Assembly: GCA_030433255.1 (NCBI GenBank)
Contig: JAUIMI010000001.1
Location: forward strand, 247,362 to 311,361
Source: a bacterium
GTDB lineage: Bacteria; Patescibacteriota; Minisyncoccia; Phycocordibacterales; UBA1006
Length of the DNA: 64,000 bases
Direction: 5' to 3'
Shown here one piece after another: positions 53,066-61,443 of this stretch (the first letter of the stretch is position 1; the number at the start of each line of letters is the position of its first letter). A model generated the notes under the pieces. It was not told where the DNA came from, ran no database searches, and saw only the letters and a program-made list of their open reading frames with translations. The translations under genes were made by a program, and so were the position numbers.

Positions 53066-53665
53066 ATGCCGATTAAAGGAATCATAAAGCTTAGAAAAAT
53101 AACTACACTTAAACAAACAACTCAAGGTATGTTTGGTTACGTACTTCCAAATGCCTTTGTTATTAATGAACAAAAGAAAACCGTTTGTGTAGATCTAGAA
53201 ACTGAATTTTTTAATTCAATTAATGAACTAAGGAGTAAAACTATGTATGGTTACGAAGGGTTTATACCAGTAACTCGTGTTGATGATAATTCAACTCAAA
53301 AATCTTTTATTTTCCATTTTGATTTAAATCCTTTTTTTGACTCTTTTCTATTTTCTCCATCATCTTCTAATGATATTGAATTATTTGCAGACCCTGATGA
53401 TGAAGATTATTTGGTTTTTAAATATGATGATATTATCTCACTTTCTGAAGAAGAATCTGATAACTTATTATATGATTATGATCATGATACTGATCCTGAA
53501 AAAATTCAAAGAGAAAGAAAAAAGAAAATAAAAAAAAGAATATTAGTTTTAAGGAAAAAAGAATTTGAATCAAAAAAAACACTTGCCCTTGCAGAACAAA
53601 ATTATGAATTGGCAGCCATCTTAACAAAAAAAATAGAAAAGATAGGGAATAAAATAAATACTTAA
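53066..53665 (+). CDS. Hypothetical protein with a UVR-like C-terminal helix pair
   Basis: 199 residues, soluble. The N-terminal part is of unknown type; an acidic stretch (ELFADPDDEDYLVF to DYDHDTDPEK) precedes a basic helix and a C-terminal KKTLALAEQNYELAAILTKK, which follows the UVR pattern (x-A-x-x-x-x-D/N-Y/F-E-x-A-A) by which UvrB and UvrC, and McsA-like proteins, pair. The next gene carries a better copy of the same motif. Confidence 0.6.
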   Translation: MPIKGIIKLRKITTLKQTTQGMFGYVLPNAFVINEQKKTVCVDLETEFFNSINELRSKTMYGYEGFIPVTRVDDNSTQKSFIFHFDLNPFFDSFLFSPSSSNDIELFADPDDEDYLVFKYDDIISLSEEESDNLLYDYDHDTDPEKIQRERKKKIKKRILVLRKKEFESKKTLALAEQNYELAAILTKKIEKIGNKINT

Positions 53666-53670
53666 TTTTT

Positions 53671-53698
53671 AAAAGCGAACTATAGAGTTCGCTTTTTG
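53671..53698 (+). terminator. Terminator between the UVR-tailed genes
   Basis: AAAAGCGAACT/AGTTCGCTTTT around ATAG. Confidence 0.9.
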
Positions 53699-53746
53699 AT
53701 TTATTTATAAAATATGTAATAATTAAAAAAAATAAAATCATATATT

Positions 53747-54268
53747 ATGTTAGAACTTTATGGCTATACACCACAATGCACAGTGGCTGATGTAACTGTT
53801 GGAAAAGACTTTTTTATCCAAATAACTGATATGTATCTCATTAAAAAAGATAAAAAACAAGCTTATCTATTACTTTTCCCGGATACTGAAATTTTTTTTG
53901 AAATTTTAAAAGAACATCAAGATAATTTTATTTCAGCTTATAAAAATGATAATGGGGAAATAATATTTCACGCACAAGAAACTCATCAAAAAGTACCTTT
54001 TTTATTGAAGGGTAAAGATTTTCTTAGGCATTTTTATATTAAAAATGGAATCATTCTTTATAGTGTTAACTATATTGATATCACAGCAGATGAAGCAGCT
54101 AGTGCAAATACATACCTTGAAATTGAATCGGCAGTTTCTGTTATCACAAAGACACTTCCTTTTTCTTCATATTCCTTATCTGAATTGAATTCCTTACTGG
54201 ATGAAGCAGTAACAAATGAAGATTATGAACGAGCTTCAAAAATTCGAGATGAAATTGCAAAACGTTAA
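53747..54268 (+). CDS. Hypothetical protein with a C-terminal UVR motif
   Basis: 173 residues, soluble. The first 130 residues match no family I recognise. The last 28 residues include LLDEAVTNEDYERASKIRD, a clear UVR motif (compare LAAENLDFEKAAELRD). In UvrB the motif binds UvrC; the truncated UvrC at 47.6 kb retains its own UVR copy, so a repair-linked partner is conceivable but untested. Confidence 0.65.
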   Translation: MLELYGYTPQCTVADVTVGKDFFIQITDMYLIKKDKKQAYLLLFPDTEIFFEILKEHQDNFISAYKNDNGEIIFHAQETHQKVPFLLKGKDFLRHFYIKNGIILYSVNYIDITADEAASANTYLEIESAVSVITKTLPFSSYSLSELNSLLDEAVTNEDYERASKIRDEIAKR

Positions 54269-54273
54269 ATTAA

Positions 54274-54305
54274 ACAAGCAGTAATGTAAAACATTACTGC
54301 TTTTG
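54274..54305 (+). terminator. Terminator after the UVR-motif gene
   Basis: AAGCAGTAATGT/ACATTACTGCTT around AAA, then T-rich. Confidence 0.9.
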
Positions 54306-54321
54306 TTATACTATAAACATC

Positions 54322-54492
54322 ATGAATAGAATGTTTGAAAATTATATAAAAAATAATCCTCATCCCTATAAGGAACCAGAAGCTCACAAAGAGCATATCA
54401 AAAAACAACAGGATGAAGAAAAAAAGAGACAAGAGTTAGATGAATTATATAAAGATGATCATTTGGATCAATATACAGATAAATCTCAATAA
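54322..54492 (+). CDS. Hypothetical 56-residue charged protein
   Basis: ATG to TAA gives 56 residues, highly charged and helical (HIKKQQDEEKKRQELDELYK). TATACT at 54307-54312 lies 9 nt before the ATG, just after a terminator, matching the start pattern of larger genes here. No family recognised. Confidence 0.5.
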   Translation: MNRMFENYIKNNPHPYKEPEAHKEHIKKQQDEEKKRQELDELYKDDHLDQYTDKSQ

Positions 54493-54517
54493 TTCTTGTT
54501 TTTTCTTTTCGTGGCGT

Positions 54518-54523
54518 TATAAT
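54518..54523 (+). promoter_or_regulatory. -10 box of the T-box transcript
   Basis: TATAAT with the transcription start expected near 54530. No strong -35 seen. Confidence 0.6.
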
Positions 54524-54527
54524 TTAT

Positions 54528-54697
54528 GTACCAATGACGCACTGACAATGTCGAGGTGAAAAGACTTTTTATAAAGGTCCATATTTCTAAAAGAGCTCTA
54601 ATATTGTTTAGAGAATAAGGGTGGCACCGCGGATTTGTCATAATACAAAATCGTCCCTGCATTTATAAATTATAATTAATGCAGACGATTTTTTTGT
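54528..54697 (+). promoter_or_regulatory. T-box riboswitch leader for aspS
   Basis: The conserved T-box AAGGGTGGCACCGCGG is at 54617-54632. Before it lie a short stem I region, a GACTTT/AAGGTC hairpin (54563-54579) and a stem III CTCTAA/TTAGAG (54596-54613). After it lies a terminator whose stem pairs 54648-54664 with 54677-54695 and ends in seven T. T-boxes sense uncharged tRNA: its CCA end pairs with TGGN. Here N is C, fitting a discriminator G as in tRNA-Asp. GAC triplets that could be the specifier are present, but I cannot fix which is used. Stem I appears unusually short. Confidence 0.9.
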
Positions 54698-54712
54698 TTG
54701 CAGATATAAAAT

Positions 54713-55057
54713 ATGAAACAATCACAAAATAATTTACGAATTAAAAAAATACTTACCGTAGGACGGCCACTATTAGCAATAATTATTGGATGTATTTTAG
54801 GATACGCAACGGTGTTTTTCCATCCATATATTGATGGGATTAGATTGCTAGTATCACAAAATATTGATATTCAAATGGTTGCAGGTCTGTTTAAGTGTAT
54901 TGGTTTTGGTATGACCGGGATTATTCTTATTATTACGATCCTTCGAGATGTTGTTAAGAATACTTCAATCTTATTTTCATTATTTGGATTAGCTTATTTA
55001 GGAAGTTTGGGATATTTTACTCTTGCGATACTTGAAATTATTACTCAATTAACATAA
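54713..55057 (+). CDS. Hypothetical three-helix membrane protein in the T-box operon
   Basis: 114 residues with helices at about 20-38, 56-78 and 88-108, and a basic N-terminus. It is the first gene under the T-box and lies 15 bp before aspS. T-box regulation by an amino acid would suit a transporter component, but the size and lack of a motif leave its role open. Confidence 0.6.
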   Translation: MKQSQNNLRIKKILTVGRPLLAIIIGCILGYATVFFHPYIDGIRLLVSQNIDIQMVAGLFKCIGFGMTGIILIITILRDVVKNTSILFSLFGLAYLGSLGYFTLAILEIITQLT

Positions 55058-55072
55058 TACAAAGCATTAACT

Positions 55073-56530
55073 ATGAAACGAACATATATAAAAGATTTAC
55101 ATACACGCTCAGGAGAAACAGTAACTATTAACTGCTGGGTTGACGTTGCACGTGACCAAGGAAAGATGGCTTTTTTTGATTTTCGTGATGTCTCTGGAAA
55201 GGTCCAGGGTGTTGTATTTGGAAAACCAGACGTTCTTGAAATTGCAAAGACATTGCGACCAGAATGGGTTGTGGCTGTTACAGGAATTGTTAATGAGCGC
55301 AATGATAAAAACGCAAAAGAATTTAAATCTGTTGTTGAAGAAACAGGGAAACGAGATTTTTTTGTAAAAGATGTTGAGCTTGAAATCACTGGTTTTGAAA
55401 TACTAAACCGTGCTGAAACACCTGTTTTTGAGATTACAGAATCAACTGTTGATACAAATGAAGAGGTACGTTTAAAAAACCGTTATCTTGATCTGCGGAC
55501 ACAGCGTATGCAAGACAACATGAAAATGCGCCACAAGGTTGCAAAATTGTGTCGTGATTATTTAGACCAACATAATTTTCTTGAATTAGAAACTCCAATC
55601 CTTACTAAATCAACACCTGAAGGAGCCCGTGATTATGTAGTTCCGTCACGTCTTTCACCACACCATTTTTACGCACTACCTCAATCACCACAACAATATA
55701 AACAATTATTAATGAGCTCTGGTATGGAACGATATTTTCAATTTGCACGATGTATGCGTGATGAAGATTTACGTGGAGATAGGCAACCAGAATTTACGCA
55801 GTTAGATATGGAAATGTCATTTGCTAGTGAAGAAGACATTATGCAATTAAATGAGGAATTGTTGATTAAAATTGTTTCTGAGTTATATCCAGAAAAACGT
55901 ATTCAACAAATTCCATTTCCACGTATTTCCTATAAAGAAGCAATGGAAAAGTATGGAAATGATCGACCAGATATCCGAGAAGACAAAGATGATGAGAACC
56001 TTTTGGCATTTTGTTGGATTGTTGATTTTCCATTCTTTGAAAAGACTGCAGATTCAGATGATCCACAGGCTCAAGGAGAGTGGACCTTTACTCATAATCC
56101 ATTTTCATTATCAAAACCAGAACACGTTGAAAATCTAAAAAACAAAGAAAATATTGCTGATATTATTGCGGCCCAGTATGATATTTGCCTTAATGGGTAT
56201 GAAATTGGTGGAGGTTCGGTACGTGCACATGACCCAGAAATACTAAAATCAATTTTTTCAATCTTAGGACATTCTGATGAAAAAATAGAAACTAATTTTG
56301 GACACATGTTAAAAGCTCTTGGATCAGGGACACCACCACACGGAGGGATTGCATGGGGGTTTGATCGATTAATGATGATTTTACAAAACGAAAGAACTAT
56401 TCGTGAGGTTATCGCGTTTCCAAAAAATGGACTTGGACGTGACCCAATGATGGAATCACCATCAACCGTTTCTCAAGAACAACTCGAGGAGCTACATATT
56501 TCTCTTAAAGAGTTTAAAAAACCTGAATAG
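55073..56530 (+). CDS. aspS: Aspartyl-tRNA synthetase lacking the GAD insertion
   Basis: 485 residues against about 590 for bacterial AspRS. The OB-fold domain (about 1-105) and class II core are of bacterial type: ALPQSPQQYKQLLM, FARCMRDEDLRGDRQPEFTQ (motif 2), GGGSVRAHD and GIAWGFDRLMM (motif 3). After YGNDRPDIR the protein goes straight to FCWIVDFPFFE, skipping about 100-130 residues that form the GAD domain in E. coli. No frameshift is visible. Whether it also charges tRNA-Asn is undetermined. It is controlled by the T-box. Confidence 0.95.
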   Translation: MKRTYIKDLHTRSGETVTINCWVDVARDQGKMAFFDFRDVSGKVQGVVFGKPDVLEIAKTLRPEWVVAVTGIVNERNDKNAKEFKSVVEETGKRDFFVKDVELEITGFEILNRAETPVFEITESTVDTNEEVRLKNRYLDLRTQRMQDNMKMRHKVAKLCRDYLDQHNFLELETPILTKSTPEGARDYVVPSRLSPHHFYALPQSPQQYKQLLMSSGMERYFQFARCMRDEDLRGDRQPEFTQLDMEMSFASEEDIMQLNEELLIKIVSELYPEKRIQQIPFPRISYKEAMEKYGNDRPDIREDKDDENLLAFCWIVDFPFFEKTADSDDPQAQGEWTFTHNPFSLSKPEHVENLKNKENIADIIAAQYDICLNGYEIGGGSVRAHDPEILKSIFSILGHSDEKIETNFGHMLKALGSGTPPHGGIAWGFDRLMMILQNERTIREVIAFPKNGLGRDPMMESPSTVSQEQLEELHISLKEFKKPE

Positions 56531-56540
56531 GTTTTTTAAA
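56515..56540 (+). terminator. Terminator after aspS
   Basis: AAAAAACCT/AGGTTTTTT around GAAT, overlapping the stop. Confidence 0.85.
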
Positions 56541-56594
56541 TTGATTTTTATAATAAAAATGGTATTTTTAAAAAAATAGTAAATTTAATATATT

Positions 56595-57815
56595 ATGTAT
56601 AAACCAAAACAAGAAATTTTAGATAACTATGCAAAACTTATGGTGCATTATGCTCTTGGACAAGGAAATGGAGTAAAATCAGGTACAACTGTTTGGCTTC
56701 GTGGTAGCGAAGCTGTTAAACCTCTATACGCTGCCGTTCATAAGGAGTTAGTAAAAGCAGGAGTTAATGTTATTCATGGGTATATGATGGATGATCCTGA
56801 GTATAATCTTGAAAAAGATTTTTATGAAAATGCATCTGAAGACCAGATAGGAAAATTTGAAGAAGAATTTTATAAAGGAATGATTAATCAAATTGATTAT
56901 TATCTATATATTCTTGGTGAAAATAACCCTCAGGGTCTTGCAGGTATTGATTCTGCAAAAATAGCGAAGCATCAATCACGTTTTGCTCCTTGGATGAAGT
57001 GGCGTGAAGAAAAAGAGCTTGCTGGTAAATTTTCGTGGACATTATGTCTCTATGGAACAGAGGCTATGGCAAAAGAAGCTGGTCTTACTATAGAAGAGTA
57101 TTGGAATCAAATCATTGCTGCATGTTATTTAGAAGAAGAAGATATTGTTGCAAAATGGAAAGAAATCAATAATCAAGTACAACACCAAGCACAAAGCCTT
57201 AATGATATGGAGATAACTGAAGTTCATATTACAGGACCAGATATTGATTTATTTGTAGGTATGCATCCAAAAGCCGCATGGAAAGGAGGAAGTGGTGCAA
57301 ATATTCCCAGCTTTGAAACTTGGATTTCTCCAGATTGGAGAAAAACAAATGGATGGATAAAATGTGATAATCCATGGTATTGTGATGGGAATAAAATTTC
57401 TGGAGTACATCTTGAATTTAAAGATGGTATCGTCGTTTCAGCTAAAGCAGACGAAAATGATACTTTTTTACAAGAATTTTTAACCATTAAAAATGCGAAT
57501 AAAATAGGTGAGTTTTCAATTACTGATAAAAATCTTTCAAATATTACCTTACCAATGGCCGATACATTGTATGATGAAAATATTGGTGGTGAATTTGGTA
57601 ATATGCACATTGCATTAGGTGATGCCTATTCAGATAATTACAAAGGTGACTCTTCGAAATTAACAAAACAAGATCTTGAAGAACTTGGGTTCAATCAAGC
57701 TAATACACACAAAGATATTGTTTTAACTACGAACCATACGGTCATTATTACTCAATCTCTTCAAGAAGAAAATATAGGTCGAGTAATAAAAGAAAATGGA
57801 AATATTTTATTATAG
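56595..57815 (+). CDS. M29-family metal-dependent aminopeptidase
   Basis: 406 residues, full length for AmpS/PepS-type enzymes that remove N-terminal residues using two metal ions. Clear blocks are GANIPSFETWISPDWRKTNG (about 235-254), GGEFGNMHIALGDAYSDNY and NTHKDIVL, holding the expected Glu, His, Tyr and Asp ligands. There is no signal peptide, so it is cytoplasmic and may recycle imported or degraded peptides. No clear promoter or ribosome-binding site lies before the ATG. Confidence 0.88.
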   Translation: MYKPKQEILDNYAKLMVHYALGQGNGVKSGTTVWLRGSEAVKPLYAAVHKELVKAGVNVIHGYMMDDPEYNLEKDFYENASEDQIGKFEEEFYKGMINQIDYYLYILGENNPQGLAGIDSAKIAKHQSRFAPWMKWREEKELAGKFSWTLCLYGTEAMAKEAGLTIEEYWNQIIAACYLEEEDIVAKWKEINNQVQHQAQSLNDMEITEVHITGPDIDLFVGMHPKAAWKGGSGANIPSFETWISPDWRKTNGWIKCDNPWYCDGNKISGVHLEFKDGIVVSAKADENDTFLQEFLTIKNANKIGEFSITDKNLSNITLPMADTLYDENIGGEFGNMHIALGDAYSDNYKGDSSKLTKQDLEELGFNQANTHKDIVLTTNHTVIITQSLQEENIGRVIKENGNILL

Positions 57816-57818
57816 AAC

Positions 57819-57850
57819 TAAAACCAACCGCTTTCTGGTTGGTTTTTTAT
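57819..57850 (+). terminator. Terminator after the aminopeptidase gene
   Basis: AAAACCAACC/GGTTGGTTTT around a 7-nt loop plus T-run. Confidence 0.9.
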
Positions 57851-57882
57851 TTACCGTATTAACTGGTACAATAGTAGTAATT

Positions 57883-58611
57883 ATGTCAGTTTTTCATATT
57901 ACAACTGAACAATTTGAAGGTCCTATTGATGTTCTTTTACATATGATAGAAAAAAGAAAACTTCCAATTAATGACATTTCACTTTCAAGTATTACTGACG
58001 AGTATATTCGCTTTGTTCAAGGTTTGGATGATGAGCTTATTGCCAATAAAACCCATTTCATTTTTATTGCTTCAACGTTGACTTTAATTAAATCTAAATC
58101 ACTATTACCTACACTAGAACTTACCAATGAAGAAGAAGGAGATATTGAAGAATTGAAGCGACGTATCGCTGTTCTTAAGATTTATCAAGATTCATCAAAA
58201 TTAATTAAAAGCTCTTTTTCAAAAAATTTTCAATTTTATTATCCCAAAACACCAAAACAAAAAATATCTTTTCAACCTCACCCTAAAATTTCTCAAAATA
58301 GTATCCACCAATCAATATTTTCTGTATTTAAAGAAATTCCTGAAAAACCAGAAAATAAAAAAGAAGGGTACGTAAAGATTGCTGTGCATATTGAAGAAAT
58401 GATGCAATCGCTTGAAGATAGATTGCAAACAGCACTAAACACGGATTTCCATAGCTATATTAGTAGCCATACTTCACATACAAAAGAAGAAAAAGAGGTA
58501 CGAGTTTATAAGGTTGTTGGTTTTCTTGCCATGCTTGAACTTGTGAAAAATGGAGCACTACAGGTTATTCAAAAAAATAACTTTAGTAATATACACATAG
58601 AAAATATATGA
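57883..58611 (+). CDS. scpA: Segregation and condensation protein ScpA (kleisin)
   Basis: 242 residues. Kleisin that bridges SMC heads in the condensin complex. N-terminal EQFEGPIDVLLHMIEKRKLPINDISL and a C-terminal winged helix (VVGFLAMLELVKNGALQVIQ) are diagnostic. A longer frame to 57796 overlaps the previous gene's terminator; TACAAT at 57867-57872 supports the ATG at 57883. Its TGA stop overlaps the scpB ATG (ATGA). It is the only TGA stop noted in the window. Confidence 0.9.
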   Translation: MSVFHITTEQFEGPIDVLLHMIEKRKLPINDISLSSITDEYIRFVQGLDDELIANKTHFIFIASTLTLIKSKSLLPTLELTNEEEGDIEELKRRIAVLKIYQDSSKLIKSSFSKNFQFYYPKTPKQKISFQPHPKISQNSIHQSIFSVFKEIPEKPENKKEGYVKIAVHIEEMMQSLEDRLQTALNTDFHSYISSHTSHTKEEKEVRVYKVVGFLAMLELVKNGALQVIQKNNFSNIHIENI

Positions 58612-59192
58612 CACTACTAGAACAAAAAATTGAAGGATTATTATTGTATAAAAATGAACCAGTAACGTATTCATGGTTATCGCGAGTGTTAGAAGTGCGT
58701 AAGGAAGAGATTATTGAGACAGTAAAAAAAATGCAAACCTACTATGAAAATAGAGGTATAGTACTTGTATTAAGTAATGATTCTGCAGCACTAATGACAT
58801 CACAATCGGTATCTGAAGTAATTGGTGAAATTTCAAAAAATCAAGAAGAAAAAGAATTAAGCAAACAAGCGCTTGAAACCTTGGCTATTATTTTATACAA
58901 AGATAGAGTTACTAAATCAGAAATAGATTACATTAGAGGGGTTAATTCCGTGTTTATTTTACGAAACCTTCTTATTCGTGGTCTTATTACCAAAAAACCT
59001 AACTTATTAGATAAAAGATCTCCAATCTATGTACCAACACATGACTTACTGTCTTTCTTGGGATTAGAGAATATTGAATTGTTACCTGATTTTGAAAAAG
59101 TAAAAAACCAACTTGCAGAATTAGAGCAACGTTTTGTCGAAGATCAAACTGATACAGAGCCTATTGAAGTAGGGGATTCTACTATAGATTAA
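58608..59192 (+). CDS. scpB: Segregation and condensation protein ScpB
   Basis: 194 residues, two winged-helix domains that bind ScpA. The ALETLAIILYKDRVTKSEIDYIRGVNS block (split here: LETLAIILYKD, RGVNSVFILRNL) is typical. It begins inside the scpA stop codon by a 4-nt ATGA overlap, so the two are coupled. smc is not in the window. Confidence 0.92.
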   Translation: MTLLEQKIEGLLLYKNEPVTYSWLSRVLEVRKEEIIETVKKMQTYYENRGIVLVLSNDSAALMTSQSVSEVIGEISKNQEEKELSKQALETLAIILYKDRVTKSEIDYIRGVNSVFILRNLLIRGLITKKPNLLDKRSPIYVPTHDLLSFLGLENIELLPDFEKVKNQLAELEQRFVEDQTDTEPIEVGDSTID

Positions 59193-59195
59193 ATT

Positions 59196-60266
59196 ATGAT
59201 TGAAAATGTACTCCTTTTTAAAATTCTATTACCTACCGTCTCAGCATTTATTATCGGTATAGCATCAACACCGCTTTTTAGTCATATTTTTTATAAATAT
59301 AAATTATGGAAACGGTCTTCTCGTATTGAAGAAGCTAATACTGGAGAGCTAGAAATGAATACAGATTTCAAGCAAATACATAATATTGCAGAAACAAATA
59401 CTCCTCGAGTTGGTGGTATTATCGTATGGTTTTCTGTTGTCTTAACCGTGTTACTTTCTTTTTTGAGTATAAAAATTCTTTCAGGTTTTGGATTAGAAGA
59501 TATTCAATTCATCAGTAGAAATCAAACACTTATTCCTTTTCTTTCAATGTTCCTTGGGGCAGGGTTGGGGCTTATTGATGATTTATTGCAAATATTTGGA
59601 TCTGAAAAGCAATTGCAAATAGGTATTCCAAGACGTATTCGTATAGCTTTCGTCTTGTTTTTGGGTGCTATTATTGGATTGTGGTTTTATTACCGCTTGG
59701 GATATAACAGTATTGATATACCATTTATTCAACATGATTTATTTTTAGGGTATGGTTTTATATTTTTCGTAATGTTTGTAGTATTAGCTTTATTCTCTAG
59801 TAGTGTTATTGATGGAGTCGACGGACTGGCTTCTGGTGTTCTCTCTATAATATTTGCATCATATGGTTTTATTGGGGTTATCCAATCACAGTACGATATT
59901 GCTACATTTTCTTTTGTTATTATGGGGGCATTATTAGCATTTCTTTGGTTTAACATACCACCTGCTCGTTTTTATATGGGTGAATCAGGTATGCTTGCAA
60001 TGACGATAACTTTAGCTGTTATTATATTTCTAACGAATACTATTGTTCCTTTTATTTTGATTGGGCTTCCTTTGGTGATTACTTCTGCATCTTCATTGAT
60101 TCAAATTATTGGACGTCGTTTTTTTGATACTAAGGTTTTTAAGGTCGCCCCTTTCCACCATCACTTGGAAGCTAATGGATGGAGCCGTGCAAAAATTACT
60201 ATGAGGTATTGGGTGTTTTCTGTTATGTGTGGAGCTGCAGGTATTATCCTGGTAATTATTGCTTAA
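59196..60266 (+). CDS. mraY: Phospho-MurNAc-pentapeptide transferase MraY
   Basis: 356 residues with about ten membrane helices. It transfers the UDP-MurNAc-pentapeptide made by MurC-F to undecaprenyl phosphate, giving lipid I. Catalytic stretches: NTPRVGG, GLIDDLLQ, SVIDGVDGLASG, FYMGESGMLA and the MraY-specific triple His in PFHHHLEANGW. The polar insert after helix 1 (IEEANTGELEMNTDF) is longer than usual. It lies 3 bp after scpB and 4 bp before ftsW. Confidence 0.93.
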   Translation: MIENVLLFKILLPTVSAFIIGIASTPLFSHIFYKYKLWKRSSRIEEANTGELEMNTDFKQIHNIAETNTPRVGGIIVWFSVVLTVLLSFLSIKILSGFGLEDIQFISRNQTLIPFLSMFLGAGLGLIDDLLQIFGSEKQLQIGIPRRIRIAFVLFLGAIIGLWFYYRLGYNSIDIPFIQHDLFLGYGFIFFVMFVVLALFSSSVIDGVDGLASGVLSIIFASYGFIGVIQSQYDIATFSFVIMGALLAFLWFNIPPARFYMGESGMLAMTITLAVIIFLTNTIVPFILIGLPLVITSASSLIQIIGRRFFDTKVFKVAPFHHHLEANGWSRAKITMRYWVFSVMCGAAGIILVIIA

Positions 60267-60270
60267 TAAT

Positions 60271-61413
60271 ATGGGTACAACAAAAAGAAAGATTAAAAAA
60301 CATAATATTGATAAAAAGTTTCTTTGGGTAACCTTAATACTACTCGGTATTGGTTTAGTTACTTTTATCTCAACTTCACTCGGGATTTATACTGAAGATT
60401 CGGCAAAATTTTATGCGATGATGATTCGCCATGTAGGATTAGGAGTTATTGGTGGATTATTGATTATGCATATTATTTCAAAAATTCATTTTTCATTTTG
60501 GAAAAAAGTATCAGTATATATCTTTATACTTGGGGTTATAATTACCTTACTGGTTTTTTCTCCACTCGGATTTAGTCATGGAGGTGCTCGTCGATGGATA
60601 TCTTTAGGATTTATTTCATTCCAACCAGCAGAACTCTTAAAGTTTGCTGTTATTGTATTTTTCTCTGCATGGTTTGCTCGATATCAAAAAGAAATCACGA
60701 CATGGAAATATGGCTTCTTTGCGTTTATTGGTTTTCTAGGGATTGCATTATTGCCATTGGCTAAGCAACCAGACTCTGGAGCATTGGCTTTAATTGGGAT
60801 TGTTTCGTTTATTTTGTATTGGTTACGTGGAGCTCCTTGGAAACATATTCTTGTAACCATATTTGTTGGCATTGCTGCACTTGGTGCCTATGTATTTGTT
60901 AATCCACACATCATAGAGAGAATCCAAACATTTAGAGATCCAAACCAGGATCCTTATGGTTCATCGTATCAGATTCGCCAGTCTCGTATCGCTATTGGTT
61001 CAGGAAAGATTTACGGTCGTGGACTAGGGCAGAGTGTTCATAAATTTGGTCCATATTTACCAGAATCAAACAGTGATTCCATTTTTGCAATATTTGCCGA
61101 AGAGTATGGATTTGTTGGAGGTGTTATTTTAATAGTACTTTATGGTATTTTTACTTTCTTTGGTTTTAAGATTGCACGAAATGCCCCAACGGTTTTTGCT
61201 CAAAATTTAGTTACGGGAATTATACTTTTAATTACTATTCAAGTATTTTTTAATATTGCTGCTATTTCAGGTCTAGTTCCATTGTCTGGATTACCGTTAA
61301 TTTTTATGAGTAATGGAGGGACTGCGCTTGTTGTTACCTTAGCTCAGATAGGGATTGTATTAAACATATCTCGATATACAAAGGAGCGAATTATTAAAAG
61401 AAAACACACCTAA
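60271..61413 (+). CDS. ftsW: SEDS peptidoglycan polymerase FtsW/RodA
   Basis: 380 residues with about ten helices. SEDS glycosyltransferases polymerise lipid II with a class B PBP. HGGARRWISLGFISFQPAELLKF and the late ESNSDSIFAIFAEEYGF, then GGTALVV blocks are family signatures. Location between mraY and murG favours FtsW; RodA remains possible, and PBP2 at 14.6 kb could be its partner. I use the ATG at 60271; a TTG 12 nt upstream overlaps mraY. Confidence 0.9.
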   Translation: MGTTKRKIKKHNIDKKFLWVTLILLGIGLVTFISTSLGIYTEDSAKFYAMMIRHVGLGVIGGLLIMHIISKIHFSFWKKVSVYIFILGVIITLLVFSPLGFSHGGARRWISLGFISFQPAELLKFAVIVFFSAWFARYQKEITTWKYGFFAFIGFLGIALLPLAKQPDSGALALIGIVSFILYWLRGAPWKHILVTIFVGIAALGAYVFVNPHIIERIQTFRDPNQDPYGSSYQIRQSRIAIGSGKIYGRGLGQSVHKFGPYLPESNSDSIFAIFAEEYGFVGGVILIVLYGIFTFFGFKIARNAPTVFAQNLVTGIILLITIQVFFNIAAISGLVPLSGLPLIFMSNGGTALVVTLAQIGIVLNISRYTKERIIKRKHT

Positions 61414-61443
61414 TAAAAGGGTAAATATGTTACAATACGTACT

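Noticed and set aside
58609..58617. UGA recoding as in Gracilibacteria/Absconditabacteria
   Set aside because: All recognised genes are full length under the standard code without internal TGA and Trp uses TGG, so there is no sign of recoding.
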